The translations under genes and the position numbers were made by a program. From Planctomycetes bacterium UBA2386 (GTDB lineage: Bacteria; Planctomycetota; UBA1135; UBA2386): a stretch of 64,000 bases of DNA. Within the stretch, counting starts at the first letter, position 1. Each line of letters begins with the position of its first letter. The stretch spans positions 1-64,000 of the forward strand of contig DDSQ01000184.1 in the NCBI GenBank assembly GCA_002343845.1, in the 5' to 3' direction. The notes under the pieces are model-generated. The model did no database searches. It was not told the origin of the DNA and saw only the letters and a list, made by a program, of their open reading frames with translations. Shown one piece after another: positions 8,292 to 15,406 of the stretch.

Positions 8292-9518
8292 ATGAACCAC
8301 GCGATCCCCACCGCGCTGTTGGCGCTGTCCCTGTCCCACGGCCACCTGGCGCCGACCCTTGCCGCGCAAGCTCCGCCCGCCAATGGCTGGATCGACCTGT
8401 TCGACGGCAAGACGCTGACCGGCTGGTCGCAGAAGAACGGCACGGCGACCTACGCGGTGGTCGACGGCGCGATCGTCGGCACGACGACGAAGGACAGCCC
8501 GAACTCGTTCCTCTGCAGTGACCGCTTCTTCGGCGACTTCGAACTCGAGTTCGAGGTCAAGCTGCTGCACGACGAGCTCAACAGCGGCGTGCAGATCCGA
8601 AGTCACTCGATGCCGAGCTTCGACAACGGCCGCGTGCACGGCTACCAGGTCGAGGTGGCGACCAACGGCGAGGCGGGATTCGTCTACGACGAGGCAGGAC
8701 GCGGCTGGCTGAGCACCGACCGCGACGACCCGCGGAGACGCGCCGCCTTCAAGAAGGGCGAGTGGAACCGCTATCGCGTGATCTGCTTCGGCCGCGACCT
8801 CCGCACCTGGATCAACGACGTGCCCATCGCGCACGTCGTCGACGCGCGTTCGCCAGCCGGCTTCCTGGGCCTGCAGGTGCACTCGGTCGACGGGGACCCG
8901 AAGTGGCAGGTCGCGTGGCGCAAGCTGCGCCTGCGCGAACTCGGCGACGGCGGCGGCTTCGTCGACCTGTTCGACGGCCGATCGCTCGACGGCTGGAAGA
9001 TGAACGAGAACCCGGAGGGCGTGCGCGTCGAGAAGGGCCACATCGTCGTCAACGGCGAGCGCGGCCACCTGTTCTACGACGGCCCGGTCTACCACCACTC
9101 GTTCAAGAACTTCGAGCTGCGCGCGCTGGTTCGCACCAAGCCCAACGCCAACTCCGGGATCTACTTCCACACCGCGTTCCAGTCGAACGACTGGCCGCAG
9201 AAGGGCTACGAGGTGCAGATCAACAACAGCCAGGGCGACTGGCGCCGCACCGCCGGGCTCTACGCGATCGACGACGTCAAGGAACCGCCGGCCAAGGACG
9301 ACCAGTGGTTCCTGGTGCAGATCCGCGTCGTCGGCAAGCGCATCACGACGTGGGTCGACGGCAAGCAGATCGTCGACTACACGGAGCCCGAAGGGGTGAA
9401 GCGCGACGGCGGCTTCGAGGGACGACGGCTCGATCGCGGCACGTTCGCCCTGCAAGCGCACGATCCCGGGTCGGAGGTCTGGTACAAGGCGATCGCGGTG
9501 CGGCCGCTGCCGGAGTAG
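8292..9518 (+). CDS. exported tandem DUF1080 (3-keto-disaccharide hydrolase / LamG-like) protein
   Basis: This 408-residue protein has a signal peptide and two copies of the DUF1080 fold. Each copy opens with the family hallmark: WIDLFDGKTLTGW at about residue 34 and FVDLFDGRSLDGWK at about 220. Each also has the NSG core motif: LNSGVQIRSH in copy 1 and NANSGIYFHTAF in copy 2. Members are concanavalin-like beta-sandwiches; some hydrolyse 3-keto glycosides in periplasmic sugar degradation, and Planctomycetota carry many. It is followed after about 60 bp by a DUF1549 gene, and these two families are common neighbours in planctomycete catabolic loci. The tandem domain count is seen directly; the catalytic role is inferred. 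Confidence 0.88.
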   Translation: MNHAIPTALLALSLSHGHLAPTLAAQAPPANGWIDLFDGKTLTGWSQKNGTATYAVVDGAIVGTTTKDSPNSFLCSDRFFGDFELEFEVKLLHDELNSGVQIRSHSMPSFDNGRVHGYQVEVATNGEAGFVYDEAGRGWLSTDRDDPRRRAAFKKGEWNRYRVICFGRDLRTWINDVPIAHVVDARSPAGFLGLQVHSVDGDPKWQVAWRKLRLRELGDGGGFVDLFDGRSLDGWKMNENPEGVRVEKGHIVVNGERGHLFYDGPVYHHSFKNFELRALVRTKPNANSGIYFHTAFQSNDWPQKGYEVQINNSQGDWRRTAGLYAIDDVKEPPAKDDQWFLVQIRVVGKRITTWVDGKQIVDYTEPEGVKRDGGFEGRRLDRGTFALQAHDPGSEVWYKAIAVRPLPE

Positions 9519-9577
9519 CGCGCGGTCGAGTCCGCTTCCGACGACCGCCGGTCCTCCCATTGCTCCCGGTTGCGCGC

Positions 9578-10591
9578 ATGCCTCCCACCCGATTGCCGCA
9601 GCTCACCTCGTCGCTGGCCGCGCTGCGGAGGGTCGGACTTCGCCCGTTGCTGATCGTCCTCCTGACCGCGCTCGGCGTCGGTGCGCAGCAGCCGGGTAGC
9701 GAACACTGGGCGTTCACGCCGCCGAAGCGCGTCGTGCCGGAGGTGCACGATGCGGGCTGGTGCCGCGACGACCTCGACCGCTGGGTGCTCGCGGGGCTCG
9801 AAGCCGCCGGCATGCGGCCGTCGCCGCCGGCCGAACCGGCGCTGCTGCTGCGGCGCGTGCACCTGGTGCTGACCGGGCTGCCGCCGACGCCGGCCGCGAC
9901 CACGAGGTTCGTCGCCGACCCGAGCGACGCCGCCTACGACCGCGTCGTCGACGAGTTGCTGCGGTCCGAAGCCTGCGCCGAGCACCTCGCGACCGACTGG
10001 CTCGACCTCGCGCGCTTCGCCGACACCTACGGCTACCAGGCCGACTTCGAGTGCCGGACCTGGCCGTGGCGCGACTGGTTGCTGCATGCGCTGCGCAGCG
10101 ACCTGCCGTGGGACCGCTTCGTCTCGGAACTGCTCGCCGGCGACCTGCTGCCCGACGCGAACGTGTCGACGCGCACTGCGACCGCGTTCTGGCGGCTGCA
10201 CCGCCAGACCAACGAAGGCGGCTCGATCGACGAGGAATGGCGGCACGAGTACATCGCCGACCGCGTCGACACCTTCGGCACCACGTTCCTCGGGCTGACG
10301 GTCGGCTGCGCGCGCTGCCACGACCACAAGTCCGACCCGATCACGCAGCGCGACTACTACGCGCTCGGCAGCTTCTTCCAGATCGACGAGGGCAGCGTCA
10401 CGCACCGAGCGACCGAGCACGCTGGTTCGGTTCGACGTTCTTCTGCGCGAGCAGCTGGGCCAGGACTTCGCGGTAGCGGCGCAGCGCCGCGGCCGATCCG
10501 TGCTTGCCGCAGTAGATCATCCGGCGCTTGCCGTCGGCGCCGCGGCCGCATCCTGGTCCTTCGCCTTGTGGTGGAGCAGCGCGGGAACTGA
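9578..10591 (+). pseudogene. truncated DUF1549 (PSCyt2) exported protein
   Basis: From ATG 9578 the protein has a signal peptide and about 272 residues of clear DUF1549 sequence. These include DRWVLAGLEAAGM, LTGLPPTPAA, WLDLARFADTYGYQ and the heme-type motif CARCHDHK at about 244-251. Homology stops near YYALGSFFQIDEG (position about 10394). The remaining 65 codons to the stop at 10591 are Arg/Ala/Gly-rich shadow sequence. Full-length relatives carry a C-terminal DUF1553 domain and are far longer, so at least the last two thirds are missing. The break coincides with the end of an integrase fragment on the opposite strand, which points to a deletion or element scar. Confidence 0.8.
10398..10580 (-). 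pseudogene. decayed tyrosine-recombinase N-terminal fragment
   Basis: Reading the minus strand, ADGKRRMIYCGKHGSAAAL is followed by RRYREVLAQLLAQ and a stop at 10398-10400. This resembles the N-terminal segment of phage-type integrases common in Planctomycetota (G-K-H-G-S followed by a YxxxLAE-like helix). The preceding part, ALLHHKAKDQD (about 10550-10582), lies in another frame that stops at 10517-10519, so a frameshift separates the two. No core-binding or catalytic domain follows; the fragment ends where the truncated DUF1549 gene also ends. The assignment is by pattern only. An intact integrase would be several times longer. Confidence 0.6.
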
Positions 10592-10714
10592 AGGCTCAGG
10601 GCACTCATCGCTTCGATCTGCTGTCCATCGGACGGCAGCCCATAGGAGAAGGTGCATTCGCCGTTGCCGGGGAAGTGCCCGAAGTCCCTTGCAGGGCCGG
10701 AGGAAAGAAACGGC

Positions 10715-10731
10715 CGGGGCGAGAGGATTTG
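10715..10731. repeat. duplicate of the tRNA-Pro 3' end (att-like repeat, copy 1)
   Basis: CGGGGCGAGAGGATTTG here is identical to 17 bp inside the tRNA-Pro gene at 10825-10841, starting 110 bp away. Extended by 4 bp to the left the match is 20 of 21. Integrases often recombine in the 3' end of tRNA genes and leave exactly this kind of direct repeat. Together with the integrase fragment next to it, it suggests a vestigial attachment site. Confidence 0.65.
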
Positions 10732-10794
10732 CCGTTGGAGCCGTTCGCGGCGTAGCCGCGGAGGGCGACACACCCAAGGCCCTCGCCCCGAGCG

Positions 10795-10897
<103 letters not shown>

Positions 10898-10938
10898 ACC
10901 GGGCGTTTCGCGACCTTCCGGCCGCGAAGCGAGGCGGC

Positions 10939-10967
10939 ACGCTAGCGACCCCTCGCGACCCGGTCAA
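10939..10967 (-). promoter_or_regulatory. promoter of tRNA-Pro (TTGACC-17-TAGCGT)
   Basis: On the minus strand TTGACC (10967-10962) and TAGCGT (10944-10939) are separated by exactly 17 bp. The tRNA 5' end lies about 41 nt downstream of the -10 box. This is the clearest housekeeping-type promoter in the window and gives a reference for the -10 element (TAGCGT) seen close to several start codons. Confidence 0.7.
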
Positions 10968-11086
10968 GGTCGAGATCCCGGCTCCGCCCGCGCACACCGA
11001 ACGCCGATGCGAACGTCCGCAGCGGCGGCTAAGGTCCGGCTCGCGGCGCCGCCGCTGCCCCGCACCCGTCGTTCGCCGCCCCGGCC

Positions 11087-12469
11087 ATGCGCTTCCATCT
11101 GCTGATCCCCGAGATCCGCGAGCTGCTCGCCGAGGGCCACCATCAAGACCTCGTCGGGGTGCTGCAGGAGATGCACCCGACCGACGCGGCCAGCGTGCTG
11201 AACGCCCTGACCGTCGAGGAGATCGCGCAGGTTCTGTCCCTGCTGCCGCCGGACATCGAGCGCGACGTGTTCGGCTACCTCGAGCCCGACGTCCAGGAAC
11301 ACTACGTCGCCGGCGCCGGGCGCGAACGCGCGCAGAAGGTGCTGCAGTCGATGCTCAGCGACGACCGCGCCGAGTTCCTCGAGCGCTTCGAGCCGCGCGT
11401 GCGCGACCACCTCGTCTGCATGCTGCCGAGTGCGGCGCGCGAGGATCTGCTGCGCCGCGGCACGTTCCGCGACGACCAGGTCGGCGCGTTCCTCACCACC
11501 GACTACGCGGTGCTCAATCCGGCGCTGACCGCGCGCGGGGCGATCGCCGAGCTGCGTCGCCAGGCGCCGAGCAAGGAGACGATCTACTACAGCTACGTCG
11601 TCGACCGCGCCGGGGTGCTGGTCGGCTTCGTGTCGCTGCGCGACCTGATCCTCGCCAACGAGAACACGCCCGTCGGCGAGATCATGAAGACCGACCTGGT
11701 GTCGGTGCAGGCCGACGCCGACCAGGAAGCCGCCGCGCGCATCATCCGCGACTACGACCTGATCGCGCTGCCGGTCGTCGACGACAACAAGCGTCTGGTC
11801 GGCATCGTCACGCACGACGACGCCGTCGACATCGTCGAGGAAGAGGCGCAGGAGGACTTCGAGAAGATGGCCGGCGTCACCGGCCACGGCGTCGAAATCG
11901 GCGACTACGACTACCTCGAAGAACCGGTGCTGCGGCAGGTCCGCCGCCGCGCCCCGGTGATCTGCGTGCTGGCGCTGTTCTGGGTCGTCACCTCGACCGT
12001 GATCCAAGGCTTCGAGGAGCACCTGACCAAGGGCTTGCTGCTCGCGCTGCTGCCGATGGTGATGGCGACGGGCGGCATGGTCGGCACCCAGGCGAGCGCG
12101 CTGGTGATCCGTGCGTTGACCGTCGGCGACATCGGCAAGGCCCGGGTCGCGACCGTCGTGTGGAAGGAACTGCGCGTCGCGGGGCTGATCGCAACACTGC
12201 TCGGCGCGATCGCGTTCGCCAACTCGCTGCTGGTGAGCCGCACCGCCGCGACTCCCGACCCACTGACCGTCGTGATGCACGCCGGATTCGTGATCGGCGT
12301 CGCGATGATCGGCCACGTCGTCTCGGCGGCGCTGCTCGGCGCGCTGACCCCCATCGTGGTGAAGCGCCTGCGCGGCGATCCGGCGATGATCAGCACGCCA
12401 GCGGTTACCGCGATCGCCGACCTCACCGGTGCGGCGATCTACCTGATCCTCGTCACCACGCTGCTGTGA
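11087..12469 (+). CDS. mgtE: magnesium transporter MgtE
   Basis: This 460-residue protein has the full MgtE layout. A helical N domain (about 1-125) includes LQEMHPTDAASVLN and LLPPDIERDVFGYLEP. Two CBS domains follow (about 130-255, with YVVDRAGVLVGFVSLRDL and ALPVVDDNKRLVGIVTHDD). Five membrane helices lie from about 280 to the end, with the conserved GTQASALVIRAL segment in the pore region. It imports Mg2+ (or Co2+), gated by Mg2+ bound to the cytosolic domains. The start is the first ATG. About 190 bp separate it from tRNA-Pro; no ykoK-type riboswitch was recognised there. The stop overlaps the GTG of the next gene (GTGA), so the two are probably co-translated. Confidence 0.95.
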   Translation: MRFHLLIPEIRELLAEGHHQDLVGVLQEMHPTDAASVLNALTVEEIAQVLSLLPPDIERDVFGYLEPDVQEHYVAGAGRERAQKVLQSMLSDDRAEFLERFEPRVRDHLVCMLPSAAREDLLRRGTFRDDQVGAFLTTDYAVLNPALTARGAIAELRRQAPSKETIYYSYVVDRAGVLVGFVSLRDLILANENTPVGEIMKTDLVSVQADADQEAAARIIRDYDLIALPVVDDNKRLVGIVTHDDAVDIVEEEAQEDFEKMAGVTGHGVEIGDYDYLEEPVLRQVRRRAPVICVLALFWVVTSTVIQGFEEHLTKGLLLALLPMVMATGGMVGTQASALVIRALTVGDIGKARVATVVWKELRVAGLIATLLGAIAFANSLLVSRTAATPDPLTVVMHAGFVIGVAMIGHVVSAALLGALTPIVVKRLRGDPAMISTPAVTAIADLTGAAIYLILVTTLL

Positions 12470-12843
12470 ACGCCCCCACGCACCGCTCTCTCCTGCTCGC
12501 GCTGCTGCTCGCCACCGCGTGCCAAGGCCAGCCGGCCGTGAACACGACGCCGATCGAGTTCCTGCATGCGCCGATCACCTCGTTGCAGCAGGACGGCAAC
12601 GGCAACACGTGGGTCGGCTTCGGCCCGATGGCGCGCGCATTCCGCATTCCTGCTGGCGCCCACGACCTGCTCGCCGCCGCGCGCGCTGCCCAGGCCAACG
12701 GCCAGCCGGTATTCGCGACCGTACGCGCAGGTCACGGCGACAAGGCCGCCGGGTGGAACGCGTCGGTCGGCGACGCGGGCAACACCGACGTGCTGCGGAT
12801 CGCGACGACGCCCGACCCGCTCGCCGTCACGACGCCGCGGTGA
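12466..12843 (+). CDS. small lipoprotein, hypothetical
   Basis: This 125-residue protein starts at GTG 12466, overlapping the mgtE stop. The N-terminus is a lipoprotein signal, LLLALLLATAC, with lipobox Cys at residue 19. The mature part is short, without Cys pairs or membrane helices, and contains NTWVGFGPMARAFRIPAG. It is not a family I recognise. Coupling to mgtE is likely from the overlap, but there is no evidence that it takes part in Mg2+ transport. Its 3' end overlaps the convergent minus-strand gene by 17 bp. Confidence 0.75.
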   Translation: MNAPTHRSLLLALLLATACQGQPAVNTTPIEFLHAPITSLQQDGNGNTWVGFGPMARAFRIPAGAHDLLAAARAAQANGQPVFATVRAGHGDKAAGWNASVGDAGNTDVLRIATTPDPLAVTTPR

Positions 12844-13207
12844 CCACGCCGGGAGTCGCCATCACGACGCGACCCTCGTGCACGGCGACGCGCCAGTTCG
12901 CGAACTGCAGTTCCTGCAGCACCGGGTGTGCGCGCAGGGCGACCAGCGGGCCGAAGCACCCCTGCACCCGTTCGATCGGCTGCCCGAGCCAGTAGCCGTG
13001 CAGGGTCGGCGGCGAACGGCGCACGACGCGCTCGCGCACGACCACGCCGTCGACCAACACGATCGCGTCGTCGACGACGCTGTCGTCGGCACCGCGGTAG
13101 GCGAGGCGCAGTTCGTCCCCGGCGAGCGTGCAGGCGAGCGGGGATCCGAGCCGCGCGACGACGGCGGCGACGTCGGCACCGGTCAACGAGTCAGCGGTCG
13201 CGGTCAT
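12827..13207 (-). CDS. conserved hypothetical protein with two BamE-like repeats
   Basis: This 126-residue protein starts at ATG 13207 (MTATADSLTGADVAAVVARLG). Two similar segments are visible: an early VAAVVARLGSPLAC and a later LGQPIERVQGCFGPLVALR. Both fit the helix-turn pattern of BamE/SmpA-like small domains, where a protein must stay below a threshold of G-P spacing. There is no signal peptide, so a cytoplasmic location is likely, and no enzyme motif is seen. The resemblance is weak and the function is unknown. It converges on and overlaps the small lipoprotein gene. Confidence 0.6.
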   Translation of the reverse strand: MTATADSLTGADVAAVVARLGSPLACTLAGDELRLAYRGADDSVVDDAIVLVDGVVVRERVVRRSPPTLHGYWLGQPIERVQGCFGPLVALRAHPVLQELQFANWRVAVHEGRVVMATPGVVTAAS

Positions 13208-13403
13208 GGTCTGGCACGGCGCAGCGGCGATGTTCGGCACTCTCGGTCGACGCAGGGAAGGAACGCCCCGGTGTCCCGCCAAGGTCCGACGCCGCTACGG
13301 CGCCGGCACGAACCCTCCGACGGCGTGGCGGCGCGAACCCTCCGAGAACGTCGCGTGCGACGATCGTGCGACGCAGCACGGTGGACGAGCCGCCCACAAA
13401 CGC

Positions 13404-13427
13404 GAACGGGGCCGCGCGGCCCCGTTC
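13404..13427. terminator. perfect 24-bp palindrome downstream of the actin-like gene
   Basis: GAACGGGGCCGC is followed directly by its reverse complement, GCGGCCCCGTTC. It lies 24 bp behind the stop of the minus-strand actin-like gene. There is no strong T-tract. The position and strength suggest transcription termination or mRNA 3'-end stabilisation for the actin-like/coiled-coil operon. Confidence 0.6.
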
Positions 13428-13450
13428 GTTCGCGTCGTGCGACGACGATC

Positions 13451-14491
13451 TCAGCTCTCGCCGATCGCGGCGGCGACGAGGCAGCCCTTGGCGACCGCGG
13501 TCAGCGCTTCCTCGCTGCGGAAGATCCGGCCGACCGGGATCGGGAAGTCGATCTTCGCGAACTCGTCGCGGAAGACCTCGATGAAGCCGCCGACCATCGA
13601 CGTGCCGCCGGCGCAGGCGATGTCGATCGGGTTCTGGAAGCTCGGCATGTTCTGGCCGGCTTCGAACCGCGCCTTGATGTTCTGCAGCACGTAGCTGATC
13701 AGGCTGCGGTAGTAGATCGCGACCGCCTCTTCCTCGCGGCTCTTCGGGTCGCGGATGTCGATGCCCCGCTCCTTGATGTGCGTCGCCTTGCTGCGCGGCA
13801 CGCCGAGCACGTTGGCGACGTTCTTGTCGATCCAGTCGCCGCCGCGCGCGACCGAGAACGACACGCACGGGATCGACTTGTAGGTGATGCAGGCGTTCGC
13901 CATGCCACCACCGAACGACAGGCCGATGCCGGTGAAGTCGTTCTCGGCGAGCTCCGCGAACACGACGGCGTGGGCCTCGTTGACCGCGTGCGCCTTGTAG
14001 CCGAGCTTGTTGATCAGGCTCTCGAACAGGCCCTGGTGGTAGACGACGTTGTTGTCGACGTCGAGCGAGGGGGCAGGCACGCAGAAGTAGCAGTTCTCGC
14101 CCTGCACGCGCGGCTCACCCAGGATCTTCTGGATGATCATCTTCATCATCGGCAGCGCGTCCTGCTCGTTGGGGCTGATCAGGCCGTCACACATCGGCCG
14201 ACGCGTCTCGCGGCCGAACACGTTGGCCAGCTCGAACGCGGCCTCGCCGATGACGACGAGCTTGCCGTTGTGCACCACGTACGGGACCTTGAGCTTCGTC
14301 AGCATGTTCTTGCTGTAGACGTCGCTCGGGATGTCGAGGAACGCGTTGCGCTCCACGGTCACCGTGATGCCGCCGTCGGCGTTCTGCACGGCGGCGGCGA
14401 GGTTGGCGGTGCCGACGTCGAGGCCCTTGCCCAGGGCAACGGCCGTTTCGGCGCCATGATCGGTCGACTGCTGGTTCTTGTTCTGCGTCAT
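13451..14491 (-). CDS. actin-like ATPase (MreB/ParM/MamK-related), non-canonical
   Basis: This 346-residue protein has the actin-fold signature regions in order. Phosphate 1 is KGLDVGTANLAAAV (22-35). A connect-1-like NEAHAVVFAE follows (171-180). Phosphate 2 is IGLSFGGGMANACI (189-202), and the adenosine motif is IACAGGTSMVGGF (291-303). In MreB phosphate 2 begins DIGGGT; here the Asp is Ser and the Thr is Met, so hydrolysis may be altered. It is not MreB: mreC/D are absent and the length and N-terminus differ. It lies 48 bp behind a coiled-coil gene on the same strand and ends at a palindromic terminator, so the two form a clean bicistronic unit. A cytoskeletal or scaffold role is inferred. 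Confidence 0.8.
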   Translation of the reverse strand: MTQNKNQQSTDHGAETAVALGKGLDVGTANLAAAVQNADGGITVTVERNAFLDIPSDVYSKNMLTKLKVPYVVHNGKLVVIGEAAFELANVFGRETRRPMCDGLISPNEQDALPMMKMIIQKILGEPRVQGENCYFCVPAPSLDVDNNVVYHQGLFESLINKLGYKAHAVNEAHAVVFAELAENDFTGIGLSFGGGMANACITYKSIPCVSFSVARGGDWIDKNVANVLGVPRSKATHIKERGIDIRDPKSREEEAVAIYYRSLISYVLQNIKARFEAGQNMPSFQNPIDIACAGGTSMVGGFIEVFRDEFAKIDFPIPVGRIFRSEEALTAVAKGCLVAAAIGES

Positions 14492-14539
14492 GATTGGTCA
14501 GCTCGCGTGGGTTCGATGAGGTGGTGTGGGCGCCGCGGC

Positions 14540-15337
14540 TCAGCCGCCGCCCTTGAGTTTCTTGAGGCGCGCCAGGTTCGCGGCGATGCCGCCACCCGAC
14601 TGCTGCTTGACCTCGATGTTCTGCATGTTCGACTCGAGCTCCTTGCCGGTGTCCTTGAACAGGCCACCGAGGTCGAGCGGGGCGTCGCTGTCCACCGCGG
14701 CGCTGACGCCCATCTTCTTGCCGAGCTTCTCGATGCGGTCGTTGAGCGAGCCGGTGAGCTTCTCGATGGCGGAGGTGAGGTCGGCTCCAGCGGGCGCGGC
14801 CGGTGCCGGCGCCTGCTGCTGGTGCATCATGTTCGCCTTCATCGTCGCCATCTCCTGCATCATCGACATCAGCAGCTCCGTCGGAGCGCCTGCCGGTGCT
14901 GCGGGTGCTGCCTTGGCGGCGGCGAGCGCCTGCTGCGTCTGCGCCAGCGACTGCTGCAGTTCCCCGAACTGCGCACGCAGCGCCTCGAGCTCCGACTCGC
15001 GGTCCTCGAGCGTCTGTTCGGTCTCCTGCGCGGTCCTCTGCTCCTGCTCGCGCTGCTGCAGGATCGCCTGGAACTCCTGACGGCTCTTGGCGACGAGGCG
15101 CTCGACCTCATCGGGGCCGACCAACCCCGAGTGCTCGATCGCGGTGTTCACCGCTTCGCTGATCATCGCGGCGATGTGTTCGGCACGAACCAGCCGCACT
15201 CGCTTGCGCCCTTCACTGCGCAGCTCGTCGAGGGTCGCGGTGCGCGAACGCGCAGACAGGGCATCCTTGATCTCTTGGACCGATTCCATGCGCTTCGTTC
15301 GCGCCCGGACTGCGGGCGCTGGCGCATGTTTCGACAT
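14540..15337 (-). CDS. coiled-coil partner of the actin-like ATPase
   Basis: This 265-residue protein has a basic helical N-terminus (about 17-60, with KRVRLVRAEHIAAMI). A long heptad-rich coiled coil spans about 75-150. An Ala/Pro/Met-rich linker follows (with MMQEMATMKANMMHQQQ), then a second helical segment and a basic tail ending in ARLKKLKGGG. There are no signal peptide and no catalytic motifs. It is the first gene of a two-gene unit with the actin-like ATPase. A filament adaptor, anchor or nucleator role is the simplest reading but is inference. An alternative start at the internal ATG of MESVQEIKDAL (about residue 17) is possible. Confidence 0.7.
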   Translation of the reverse strand: MSKHAPAPAVRARTKRMESVQEIKDALSARSRTATLDELRSEGRKRVRLVRAEHIAAMISEAVNTAIEHSGLVGPDEVERLVAKSRQEFQAILQQREQEQRTAQETEQTLEDRESELEALRAQFGELQQSLAQTQQALAAAKAAPAAPAGAPTELLMSMMQEMATMKANMMHQQQAPAPAAPAGADLTSAIEKLTGSLNDRIEKLGKKMGVSAAVDSDAPLDLGGLFKDTGKELESNMQNIEVKQQSGGGIAANLARLKKLKGGG

Positions 15338-15406
15338 CCTCCCCGGCGAACTTGAGCCGGGCCCGGACGCTGCCCCTGGGCGGGCGTGGCCCGCCGGAGA
15401 CGGCGG

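Noticed and set aside
7931..8443. Minus-strand ORF opposite the start of the DUF1080 gene
   Set aside because: Its third-position GC is well below that of confirmed genes and it overlaps the signal peptide region of the DUF1080 gene. It is a shadow frame.
10900..11086. Mg2+ riboswitch (ykoK/M-box) before mgtE
   Set aside because: No conserved helices or loops of the element could be recognised in this stretch.
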